Shown here piece by piece: positions 1 to 6,478 of a DNA stretch of 53,358 nt (positions are counted from its first letter, which is position 1; the number at the start of each line of letters is the position of its first letter). The translations under genes and the position numbers were made by a program. The notes under the pieces are model-generated. The model saw nothing but the letters and a program-made list of their open reading frames with translations, did not search any database and was not told the DNA's origin. Origin of the DNA: CF-13 sp035279665 (GTDB lineage Bacteria; Chloroflexota; Dormibacteria; CF-121); NCBI GenBank assembly GCA_035279665.1, contig DATEHI010000014.1, positions 1 to 53,358 on the forward strand, given 5' to 3'.

Positions 1-453
1 GTAGAGCTCGGTGGTGCGCTGGACGTTGAAGATGTTGCCGTAACCGCCGTCCATGTCGACGATCACCGGCGGGATATCGAGATGCTTTGGCGGGATCCCC
101 TTCTCGGGCTCGCCTACCGCCATCGTCAGCTGGAACTTGCGCAGGGCGCTCACGGTACGGCGAGCGGCGTCGGCGATCTCGACGTTGGCGTAGAGGTCCA
201 TGTCGGTCGTTCCCAGGTGGCCGATCGCGAAGGAGTAGCCGCTGAAGTAGACGGCCTTGAAGCCGTAGTACATGACGAGCTGGGCACCCATCGGGTCGTA
301 GACCCCGGGTCCGAAGAGGAACGGCTCGCCTTCGAGGAGCTCACGCATGCGGGTGCTGGGATGGACGAAACGCGACGCCGGGAGCTTGAACCCGTCCGGT
401 AACAGCGGGCTGGGGACGAGCTTGTTGGTTTGGGGCACGGCGATACCGGACAT
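1..453 (-). CDS. Isocitrate lyase / PEP mutase family protein, 3' end outside window
   Basis: The reading frame is open from an ATG at 453 to the left edge (151 residues, C-terminus missing). After a ~20-residue leader it shows the superfamily's opening: STRMRELLEGEPFLFGPGVYDP, in pieces 'RELLEGEPFLFGPGVYD' and 'FKAVYFSGYSFA', then 'VIVDMDGGYGN' (about residues 134-144), equivalent to the metal-binding D-x-D-x-GYG loop. Members cleave or form C-C or P-C bonds next to a carboxylate (isocitrate, methylisocitrate, oxaloacetate, phosphonopyruvate). The loop that carries the catalytic Cys (KKCGH type) lies beyond the edge, so the substrate cannot be read here. The start could lie further upstream because the frame stays open. 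It follows a Cys-rich mini-ORF by 10 bp. Confidence 0.8.
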   Translation of the reverse strand, partial: MSGIAVPQTNKLVPSPLLPDGFKLPASRFVHPSTRMRELLEGEPFLFGPGVYDPMGAQLVMYYGFKAVYFSGYSFAIGHLGTTDMDLYANVEIADAARRTVSALRKFQLTMAVGEPEKGIPPKHLDIPPVIVDMDGGYGNIFNVQRTTELY

Positions 454-463
454 GACAACCGGC

Positions 464-580
464 TTATTCGTTCCCGTGATCGCGTTCGCAGTCGTCCGGG
501 CAGCCGCACTCCACGACCTCGGCCCGGCACTGGTAGTCGTCGCTCGCCGTCTGGATGAGTCGCCCGTCAATCCTGATCAT
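464..580 (-). CDS. Possible 38-aa Cys-rich mini-protein
   Basis: A short ATG-initiated frame encodes 38 residues with four cysteines in a C-x7-C-x-C-x3-C arrangement (core 'CRAEVVECGCPDDCERDH') and an acidic, His-containing tail. Its stop lies 10 nt before the ATG of the isocitrate lyase-family gene on the same strand, so the two could be translationally coupled. The Cys/His spacing would suit a small metal site, but I recognise no family and see no convincing ribosome binding site. It could be chance; the cysteine density and the coupling are the only arguments for it. Confidence 0.3.
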   Translation of the reverse strand: MIRIDGRLIQTASDDYQCRAEVVECGCPDDCERDHGNE

Positions 581-650
581 GGGCGAAACGTTATCAAGTA
601 ACTGGCCATCAGGTCCAATCGTTTCTCGCGATTCGTGCGATAAACGACTC

Positions 651-875
651 CTATATCACATGGAAGCTGGCGGCCATCTCCAACCCCAGCGCGACCGCTG
701 CCGCGACCAGCAAGATCGCCACCACCCGGGGGTCGTTGGTCCCTGCGATCGCGGCCAGCCGGGCCTTCCCCAACCGGGCGGCGACCTCCCTCCCGGTGTT
801 TTGTATCACGGCTCCAACTGCCGGCGTCAGCCCGGACGGTTGCGCCAGCCGACGACGCGCCGAAAACAGTCCCAT
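651..875 (-). CDS. Small membrane-anchored protein, 74 aa
   Basis: The frame can start further upstream, but the ATG at 875 has a strong Shine-Dalgarno (GGAGG about 8 nt before it), so I place the start there. The product has a basic N-terminus (GLFSARRRLAQ), an amphipathic middle and a single C-terminal transmembrane segment (about residues 49-70, 'VVAILLVAAAVALGLEMAA'). It looks like a tail-anchored protein with an N-terminal cytoplasmic part. No family recognised. It lies downstream of the phosphatase gene on the same strand with about 100 bp between. Confidence 0.6.
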   Translation of the reverse strand: MGLFSARRRLAQPSGLTPAVGAVIQNTGREVAARLGKARLAAIAGTNDPRVVAILLVAAAVALGLEMAASFHVI

Positions 876-977
876 CTCGCTTCCCTCCTTCCCTGAGTTC
901 GCCGAGCGAACCGGGCTCCTGATCGACACCGTAGCAGATAACGCCGGGTCCAGGTCAAGGCGGCCCAGGGTCCTCTC

Positions 978-1553
978 TTAGGCGAGGGGCGGTTGGTTCC
1001 AGAGTCGGATCACAGGATCGGCGTGCTCGTAGCCCAGGACGCTGACGGTCGCGGTCTGCAGCGCATAGTGGCGCCCGCCTTCGGGTGGTTCGCCGAGCCA
1101 GCGGGCGGCGAGCACACGCAGCACGTGTGCGTGGGCAAAGATCAACACGTCACCGTCAACGCTGCGCACCTCGGCGAGCACGCGGTCGGCGCGGCGGCCG
1201 ACCTCCTCCGCCGTCTCGCCGCCCGGGCAGCCGTCGCGCCACAACGACCAGTTGGGTTGGAGCGCCGCGATCTGCGGCGAGGTGAGACCCTCATAGCGGC
1301 CGTAATCCCACTCCTCCAGGTCCGGCCGCACCCGAGCCTGCTCGCCATATCCCGCGAGGCGGCAGGTCTCGAGCGCGCGCTGAAGGGGGCTCGTAAGGAC
1401 GAGCGAAAACGTCCAGCCATGCAGCCGGGGGCCGAGTGCCCGGGCCTGGCGCCGGCCCTCGTCGGTCAGCGGAAGGTCGGCCTTGCCGGTGTGGCGAAGG
1501 CTGAGACTCCATTCCGTCTCCCCATGGCGCGCCAGCACCACTGACTGGGCCAT
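978..1553 (-). CDS. Histidine phosphatase family protein (phosphoglycerate mutase-like)
   Basis: The product (191 aa from the ATG at 1553) carries the catalytic 'LARHGETEW' motif near its N-terminus, the 'TSPLQRALET' segment, the 'EWDYGRYEG' motif and the second catalytic histidine in 'IFAHAHVLRVLAARWL'. These are the marks of the histidine phosphatase superfamily, whose members transfer phosphate through a phospho-His (sugar phosphatases, cobalamin ribazole phosphatases and others). The substrate is unknown. An in-frame upstream extension exists, but it would overlap the preceding gene, so the ATG 10 bp after that gene is preferred. It is the third gene of a tight PspC / LiaF-like / phosphatase operon. 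Confidence 0.88.
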   Translation of the reverse strand: MAQSVVLARHGETEWSLSLRHTGKADLPLTDEGRRQARALGPRLHGWTFSLVLTSPLQRALETCRLAGYGEQARVRPDLEEWDYGRYEGLTSPQIAALQPNWSLWRDGCPGGETAEEVGRRADRVLAEVRSVDGDVLIFAHAHVLRVLAARWLGEPPEGGRHYALQTATVSVLGYEHADPVIRLWNQPPLA

Positions 1554-1563
1554 GGGATTGGCC

Positions 1564-2475
1564 TCAGCCTGTCCGGAAGTCGACGTGGGAGGCGCCGCCG
1601 CTGATCTCCATGTCGTAACGGTCGGAGGCCGACGCGTAACCCGGGCTCTGACGCTGGAAGTCGCCACCGATCGCCGCGTACGACGAGCCGTTGATGTGAA
1701 GCCCACTCACCCCGCCGCTGGCCGCCACCTGCCACTGCGTGCCAGCCGGCGCCCGGAGCGTGAGGTTGCTCACGCCTCCTGAAATGTTGATCACGACGGT
1801 GCCCTTCGGGCTGGGCAACTGTGCGTCCATCCGGCTGATGCCGCCCGAGATGTCAATCTTGGCCAGCGGTAGACGGCGTAGGTCGAGGTGCGCGTTGGTG
1901 GTGCCGCTGCTGATCGTGATGCTCCAGGGGATGCGATCGGTCAGGGTGACCACGACGTGCCGTCGTGACGCACCGAACAGGTTAAGAGAAGCGATGCCCG
2001 AGCTCTGCTTGATCTGCAGGGTGCCGCTCTCGTGGTCGAGGCTGATGGTCGGCGGACTGTCGCTGCCAGGGTAATCGACCCGGGCCTGGTAGAGCGAGTC
2101 GCCCAGACTGCCGGCTTGAATGTCGACGGTCGCCCCGCTGTAGTTCAGGTCCAGAGTCGCCGCCGTCAGGCCGCCGAGACTCTCCGAAGAGTTCGCCTGC
2201 CGCGTGCCGAAGGGGGCCGCCGGTGCCAGCGCGGCATAGGCCACGGCGGCGGTGACGATGACGACCGTGGCGCCCAGCCCGATCAGCGTGGCTTGCTGGC
2301 GCGGCAGCGTGTGATTGAGGATGAGTTGCAGTCCCGCAATGACGAGCAGCAACGGCCACAGGTCACCAAGCCGCAGCAGGGTGTCCGAAGAGAGGACGCC
2401 GGCATTGGATAGCAGAACAACCACGCCGATTGCGATCAGGATCAGCGGGAATAGCAGGCCGCGGCTCCTGTACAT
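1564..2475 (-). CDS. LiaF-like membrane protein with C-terminal adhesin-like beta domain
   Basis: The 303-aa product has three hydrophobic segments in its first ~90 residues (first: 'LLFPLILIAIGVVVLLS'), with the 'GDLWPLLLVIAGLQLIL' pattern of the DUF5668/LiaF N-terminal domain. The remaining ~200 residues are beta-rich, with repeated Gly/Ser-Gly turns (ISGGISRMDA, ISGGVSNLTL, ASGGVSGLHI, ISGGASHVDF), as in the DUF4097/LiaF 'toast-rack' fold. Relatives modulate envelope-stress signalling at the membrane. The PspC-domain gene ends 6 bp before its start. I infer an envelope-stress module; no two-component partner is adjacent. Confidence 0.8.
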   Translation of the reverse strand: MYRSRGLLFPLILIAIGVVVLLSNAGVLSSDTLLRLGDLWPLLLVIAGLQLILNHTLPRQQATLIGLGATVVIVTAAVAYAALAPAAPFGTRQANSSESLGGLTAATLDLNYSGATVDIQAGSLGDSLYQARVDYPGSDSPPTISLDHESGTLQIKQSSGIASLNLFGASRRHVVVTLTDRIPWSITISSGTTNAHLDLRRLPLAKIDISGGISRMDAQLPSPKGTVVINISGGVSNLTLRAPAGTQWQVAASGGVSGLHINGSSYAAIGGDFQRQSPGYASASDRYDMEISGGASHVDFRTG

Positions 2476-2481
2476 GTCTGC

Positions 2482-3036
2482 CTAGCGGCGGCGAGCCAGA
2501 AACAGCACCCCGGCGGCGATCAGGATGACTGGCCCCACGATCTCCCAATGGATCAGGCGGAACCATCCGAGATTGTCGATCAGGAAGTAGGCGCCGATCA
2601 CGATCAAGATGATGCCGAGCCATAGCCCCCTGGGTCGGTCACCATGGGTGGCTCCTGACCCGCGACCCTGCAAGGGCGGCGATGCCGGCGCTCCAGCCGG
2701 GTCCCCGGGCGGCGATGGCGGAGTCGCGGCGCTGGTTGGGTGCGTACGGAAGCCGGTGCGAAAGTCCTCCCGGAGCTCGTCACCCATCGCGCGCAGGCGA
2801 GCACCGATGTTTCGCGTGGCCGACGTCGGCGCACCCTCGGGTGGCTCCATCAGGAACCAAAGCGCCAGGTAAAGGAGTACGCCGATGCCAATTCCGGGCG
2901 GGATCAAGGCAAGGATCACGAAGACGATGCGGACCAGCAGAGGGTCGACACCGAAGTAGGTGGCAAGGCCCGAACAGACGCCCCCGATGATCCGATCGGG
3001 TCCACGCCGCAAGACGCCCCCTGCCGTCTCACCCAT
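2482..3036 (-). CDS. PspC-domain membrane protein
   Basis: Residues ~8-65 match the PspC domain: 'RIIGGVCSGLATYFGVDPL' followed by a transmembrane stretch 'IVFVILALIPPGIGIGVLLY' and the 'LALWFLMEPPE' end. A linker rich in Pro, Ala and Gly follows, and the C-terminus (about 135-184) repeats a two-helix DUF5668-like unit ending in a basic tail. PspC proteins sense or transmit envelope stress in phage-shock-type responses. The start ATG is preceded by GATAAT (3047-3052 on the opposite strand) with 10 nt between and no SD, suggesting a leaderless transcript that begins the operon with the LiaF-like and phosphatase genes. Confidence 0.88.
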   Translation of the reverse strand: MGETAGGVLRRGPDRIIGGVCSGLATYFGVDPLLVRIVFVILALIPPGIGIGVLLYLALWFLMEPPEGAPTSATRNIGARLRAMGDELREDFRTGFRTHPTSAATPPSPPGDPAGAPASPPLQGRGSGATHGDRPRGLWLGIILIVIGAYFLIDNLGWFRLIHWEIVGPVILIAAGVLFLARRR

Positions 3037-3070
3037 GGCCCCGGCAATTATCCCATGTTGTGTGAGGGCG

Positions 3071-3099
3071 AAAAAAGAGGGCGCGCCCGGCGCGCCCTC
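3071..3099 (-). terminator. Rho-independent terminator of the DUF5670 gene
   Basis: On the minus strand a 9-bp perfect stem (GAGGGCGCG / CGCGCCCTC, 3077-3099) with a 5-nt loop is followed directly by six Ts (3071-3076). It lies 17 bp after the stop codon of the 51-aa membrane protein gene and about 35 bp before the PspC start, so it separates the two units. Confidence 0.88.
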
Positions 3100-3115
3100 G
3101 TCGATTTCCGCGTCG

Positions 3116-3271
3116 CTAAACGGCGCGCCGGCCGACCAGCAAGTTGTAGAGGATCCCGATGATCGCCAGGATCAGCAGCAGGTGGATAAGGCCCCCAGCA
3201 ACGTGCAATGAAAAGCCGAGCAGCCACAACACGAAGAGGACGACGACGACCGTCCAGATCAAGCTAACCAT
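3116..3271 (-). CDS. DUF5670 / lmo0937-family mini membrane protein, 51 aa
   Basis: The protein is almost entirely two hydrophobic helices: 'LIWTVVVVLFVLWLLGF' and 'GGLIHLLLILAIIGILYNLL', ending with a short basic tail GRRAV. The WLLG / GGLIHLLL / LYNLL pattern and the length match the lmo0937 family of small bacterial membrane proteins (DUF5670), often induced by envelope stress and often near PspC genes. It has a good SD (GGGAGG, 8 nt before the ATG), a consensus promoter, GATATC operator-like repeats in its leader and its own terminator. It is the best-defined single-gene unit in the window. Confidence 0.88.
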   Translation of the reverse strand: MVSLIWTVVVVLFVLWLLGFSLHVAGGLIHLLLILAIIGILYNLLVGRRAV

Positions 3272-3289
3272 GAAGAACCTCCCGTAAAG

Positions 3290-3348
3290 GATATCGTGCT
3301 ATTTGATATCAACGATATCATATTACAGCGAGGCCATCATGGTGTCAA
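3290..3348 (-). promoter_or_regulatory. Consensus promoter with three GATATC sites in the leader
   Basis: On the minus strand, TTGACA (3343-3348) and TAATAT (3320-3325) are separated by exactly 17 nt. Just downstream are three copies of the palindrome GATATC, at 3314-3319, 3305-3310 and 3290-3295; the first two are 3 nt apart. The cluster lies across the expected transcription start, where a repressor would act. I infer negative regulation of the DUF5670 gene; a PadR-like or other dimeric repressor is possible, and the factor is not in the window. Confidence 0.7.
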
Positions 3349-3572
3349 CCTGGGTGGTGGTGACCCGGACCCGGGCCTTCCGCCGGCTCTCAGCAGCCGG
3401 GCTCGCCGGGGTGGCCGCAGCAGGGTCCTGGAGGAAATCGAAGTCGGTTCCGCAGGAGAATCCGGAGCTTGCGACCCAGGGGCATCGGCCGGCGTAGGTT
3501 GGCCATGAACGCGTCTGCCGAGCCTCGGCGCTCGCTCATCCTCCCCATCGTAGAAAAGCGGTCAGCCGGCCG
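3349..3572. other. Intergenic stretch without a supported gene
   Basis: Between the DUF5670 promoter and the end of the amidohydrolase gene I see no frame with coding character on either strand. Short frames on the plus strand (51 to 70 codons) have Arg/Pro/Gly-rich compositions typical of non-coding GC-rich DNA, and none has an SD or a recognisable motif. Confidence 0.5.
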
Positions 3573-4805
3573 CTAATCCAGGTTTTTGACGACATCCCCG
3601 CCGCGGAGCACTATCCGCACGTGGTTCGCGTCGGCGAAGATCGTCGGGTCCTGGAGTGGGTCGGTGTCGAGCACGATGAGGTCGGCCCGCTTGCCCTCTT
3701 CGACGGTGCCGACCTCCTTCTCGATGCGCATCAGGGCCGCGTTGGTGCGGGTGGCCGCCACGATCGCGTTCATCGCGCCCATCACACGCGCCTGGCAGGC
3801 AATCTCCTTGCCTTTCTCGCCCTGCATCTCGGCCAGCACATCGGATCCAGATCCGATCCGCAGCCCCTTTTCGTAGGCGAGGCCTAAGGAGTCGTAGGCG
3901 CCCGTCAGTCCGTGGCGGATCTTGCGCACCATGTCCGGGGTCCAGCCGTCGCCCGCCTCGCGTGCCGCGAGGAGTTCGTAGGTGATGACCGTCGGCACCA
4001 GGTAGACATCGTCGGCGGCCAGCATCTGCTCCGCGGTGGCTTCGTCGAGGAAGTTGCCATGCTCAATGGAGCGCACGCCCGCCTTCAGGCAGTTCTGAAT
4101 CGCGCGCGGTGCGTAGGCATGCGCCAGCACATAGGTCCCAACGGCGCCCGCCACGTCAACGGCGGCGGCCAGCTCCTCGACAGAAAACTGGACATGGTCC
4201 AGCTCATCGGTGGGTGACGCCGCGCCGCCGCTCGCCATCACCTTTATTTGGTCGGCGCCGCGACGGATGACTTCGCGGGCGGCCCAACGCACCGCATCCG
4301 CGCCGTCCGCGAGGATCGATTCCGTAGCGAGGCCGCGCGCGACCGGAAAGCTCGCCCGCGAGGTGCGTGGCCGATGGTCGCCGTGTCCTCCGGTCTGCGA
4401 GATGAACGCGCCACTGATGAAGATCCGCGGGCCGCGGATCAATCCAAGACGGACGGCTTCCTTGAAGCCCCAGTCGAGGCCGCCCGCATCGCGGACGGTC
4501 GTGAAGCCGGCGTCGAGCGTGGCTTCGATCACCTTCGCGATCCGCAACGCCAGCACCGCGGGTGGAAGCGCCACCTCGGCGGCGGCATCGAGGTCGATGA
4601 TCGCCAGGTGTACGTGAGCGTCAAGCAGTCCGGGCATCAGCGTGCGCCCCTGGCAATCGATCACCTGGGCCCCACGCGGCCCGGCTGGCCCGCTCGAGGC
4701 GCCGATCCGCTGGATCCGTCCGTCCTCCACGACCACCCGCGCATCTGGCTGTGGATCGCGGCCGGTGCAGTCGAGGACGGTGGCGTGCTCGAAGACGGCA
4801 TTCAC
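3573..4805 (-). CDS. Amidohydrolase family protein (imidazolonepropionase/prolidase-like)
   Basis: The 410-aa product has all the metal-site landmarks of the amidohydrolase superfamily: 'LMPGLLDAHVHL' (H64, H66), the candidate carboxylated lysine in 'QIKVMASGG' (K188), H229 in 'VLAHAYAP', H249 in 'SIEHGNFL', and the catalytic Asp in 'IGSGSDV' (about 327). The C-terminal 'ADLIVLDTDPL' strand closes the beta-sandwich. This pattern is that of the Xaa-Pro dipeptidase-like, binuclear-metal branch; the substrate is unknown and there is no signal peptide. The GTG start is preceded by TAGACT with 9 nt between and no SD, so a leaderless start is likely. Confidence 0.88.
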   Translation of the reverse strand: MNAVFEHATVLDCTGRDPQPDARVVVEDGRIQRIGASSGPAGPRGAQVIDCQGRTLMPGLLDAHVHLAIIDLDAAAEVALPPAVLALRIAKVIEATLDAGFTTVRDAGGLDWGFKEAVRLGLIRGPRIFISGAFISQTGGHGDHRPRTSRASFPVARGLATESILADGADAVRWAAREVIRRGADQIKVMASGGAASPTDELDHVQFSVEELAAAVDVAGAVGTYVLAHAYAPRAIQNCLKAGVRSIEHGNFLDEATAEQMLAADDVYLVPTVITYELLAAREAGDGWTPDMVRKIRHGLTGAYDSLGLAYEKGLRIGSGSDVLAEMQGEKGKEIACQARVMGAMNAIVAATRTNAALMRIEKEVGTVEEGKRADLIVLDTDPLQDPTIFADANHVRIVLRGGDVVKNLD

Positions 4806-4821
4806 GGCCTGACTAGTCTAT

Positions 4822-5604
4822 CTACGACCCGACGTATGTCAGAAACAGATCAGTGCCGTAGGCAAGCAGAAAACCGAACAGGAGTCCCCAGGCCATGGCG
4901 ATCGGGGAATTGAAGCGGCGGCCGAGGTGGAACATCTCACCGATGACATAGAACAGCGCCCCGGCGGCGAGTGCCAGGAAGAGCACATAGACGTAGGTCG
5001 AGGTGAACGCATAGCCGATGACGGTGCCAAGGAAGGTGGGGCCGCCGCCGATCAGCCCGGCCGTGAATAAGAAGCGCCAGGACGGCATCGCCTCGTCGGC
5101 CGCCAGGGGCGCCGCGATGCCAAAGCCCTCGGTCACATTGTGGAGCGCGAAGCCGATCACCAGCACCACTGCGAAGGCGACCGCCCCGCTGGCGGCAGAC
5201 TGGCCGATAGCGAGACCCTCCGAGAGGTTGTGGAGTCCCAATCCGGTGGCGATCATCATGGCCAGCGTCCTGGGATGCGGCGGCGCGGCGTCCTTGGTCC
5301 GGCCGAAGAGGCGGGCGTTGACATAGATCAGGCTGAGGAGCCCGGCGGCGAGGCCGGCCCCGAAGATCAGCACCAACGCGATAAAGCGGCGATCACCGTG
5401 GTGCAAGCCCGAGAGCGCCGTCTGGGCAGGTTCCAGGGCGTGCGCGAGGATATCCCAGAGCAGGAACAGCAAGACGCCGGTTGCGACGGCATTCAAGAGG
5501 CCCCGAACCGTGCGTGACACGCCACGGATCCGGCCGACCGGGAGACCGATGAAGATGGTGGCGCCGGCGATGGCGCCGAGCAGGGCGGCAGTCCCGTGAC
5601 TCAC
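4822..5604 (-). CDS. ZIP-family metal transporter
   Basis: The 260-aa membrane protein has about eight hydrophobic segments and the two ZIP signature helices: 'GLHNLSEGLAIG' (TM4) and 'ALHNVTEGFGIAAPL' (TM5), whose His, Asn and Glu residues line the binuclear metal path. ZIP proteins import Zn, Fe or Mn into the cytoplasm. It is transcribed divergently from a DtxR-family regulator only 19 bp away, with inverted repeats between them, which supports metal-repressed uptake. The GTG start is chosen because it opens the first hydrophobic segment; no SD is visible. Confidence 0.88.
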   Translation of the reverse strand: MSHGTAALLGAIAGATIFIGLPVGRIRGVSRTVRGLLNAVATGVLLFLLWDILAHALEPAQTALSGLHHGDRRFIALVLIFGAGLAAGLLSLIYVNARLFGRTKDAAPPHPRTLAMMIATGLGLHNLSEGLAIGQSAASGAVAFAVVLVIGFALHNVTEGFGIAAPLAADEAMPSWRFLFTAGLIGGGPTFLGTVIGYAFTSTYVYVLFLALAAGALFYVIGEMFHLGRRFNSPIAMAWGLLFGFLLAYGTDLFLTYVGS

Positions 5605-5607
5605 GTT

Positions 5608-5652
5608 CTAATATTGTTAGTAGGTGCGAAGCTCACAATTAGATAACGCTAA
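5608..5652. promoter_or_regulatory. Divergent promoter/operator between ZIP transporter and DtxR regulator
   Basis: Two inverted repeats are present: CTAA-N5-TTAG at 5608-5620 and TTAG-N6-CTAA at 5639-5652. The first contains TAATAT (5609-5614), 9 nt before the regulator's GTG start, and on the other strand CAATAT, 6 nt before the transporter's GTG start. A repressor bound here would cover both start points. That the DtxR protein itself binds is inferred from the arrangement. Confidence 0.55.
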
Positions 5653-6358
5653 CACACGTTCCCGCCCACCCTCGGAGGTCATCGCCCACTACCTGGAGGC
5701 GATCCATTACATCCGGGCCGAGGGCGAGGCGGTTCGCAGCGCGCGGCTCGCCGACTGGCTGTCTGTCAGCCGGCCGACGGTGACGGTGGCGATTCGACGC
5801 ATGACCCGCGATGGAATGGTCCGGCTGAATGCCCACAAGGAGATCGAGCTCACGGCGCGGGGGGATGATGCCGCGGCGGCCATCGTCAGGCGGCACCGCA
5901 TCGTGGAGCGCTGGATGACCGACGTCTTGGGGCTCGACTGGGTGGCCGCCGACGCCGAAGCCGAGCGGCTTGAGCATGCGGTGTCACAGGTGGTGGAGGA
6001 GACGCTCTACCGCAAGATGGGGAGACCGAAGACCTGCCCACACGGCAACCCGATCCCGGGGCACTCGACGATGCGGGCGAACGAACTCCGCTTGTCAGCC
6101 CTTGGGCCTGGAGAGGCCGGGACGATCACGAGGATCTCGGAGGTGGCACAGCGCGAGGCACCCCCGCTGCTGCAATACCTTCACGAACGCGGCCTTCACC
6201 CCGGGACGCAGATCACGGTCGAGGAGGTCGACCCGATCGGCCGGACGATGCGACTTCGGGCAGCTCGGATGCTGACGCTCAGCATCGAGACCGCCTCGAA
6301 GCTCTCGGTCGTGCGTTCGACTAAGCCGAGACCGGGACGGGCTGCCGCTCCTCGCTGA
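5624..6358 (+). CDS. DtxR/MntR-family metal-dependent regulator with FeoA domain
   Basis: Residues ~20-80 form the winged helix ('IHYIRAEGEAVRSARLADWL', 'VSRPTVTVAIRRMTRDGMV'), followed by the dimerisation domain with the typical metal-site segments 'HRIVERWMTDVLG', 'EAERLEHAVSQ' and 'CPHGNPIPG'. The C-terminal ~75 residues are an SH3-like FeoA domain ('RISEVAQREAPPLLQYLHERGL'). Such proteins repress metal uptake genes when Mn or Fe is bound. It is divergent from the ZIP gene. The GTG at 5624 is 9 nt after TAATAT; a later start is possible because the first ~17 residues are not conserved-looking. Its last 38 nt overlap the small gene on the other strand. Confidence 0.88.
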   Translation: MRSSQLDNANTRSRPPSEVIAHYLEAIHYIRAEGEAVRSARLADWLSVSRPTVTVAIRRMTRDGMVRLNAHKEIELTARGDDAAAAIVRRHRIVERWMTDVLGLDWVAADAEAERLEHAVSQVVEETLYRKMGRPKTCPHGNPIPGHSTMRANELRLSALGPGEAGTITRISEVAQREAPPLLQYLHERGLHPGTQITVEEVDPIGRTMRLRAARMLTLSIETASKLSVVRSTKPRPGRAAAPR

Positions 6359-6464
6359 CGGGTACCGCCGCCGCCTTGACGGCCGTCGGCGTTGAGGGCG
6401 CGACGAGCCAGGCGACGAAGACGACCGCGCTGCAGATCACCGCTAAAACGGTTGTCGGATCCAT
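6321..6464 (-). CDS. 47-aa membrane peptide downstream of the ammonium transporter
   Basis: An ATG with a very strong SD (GGAGGAGG, about 6 nt before it) opens 47 codons: a hydrophobic helix 'TTVLAVICSAVVFVAWLVA' near the N-terminus and a Pro/Val/Ala-rich polar tail. It starts 14 bp after the stop of the ammonium transporter, so it is very probably co-transcribed. Its 3' end overlaps that of the convergent DtxR gene by 38 nt. No family recognised. The SD and the transporter linkage argue for a real small protein, perhaps an Amt accessory. Confidence 0.6.
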   Translation of the reverse strand: MDPTTVLAVICSAVVFVAWLVAPSTPTAVKAAAVPVSEERQPVPVSA

Positions 6465-6478
6465 GGCTTTCCTCCTCC

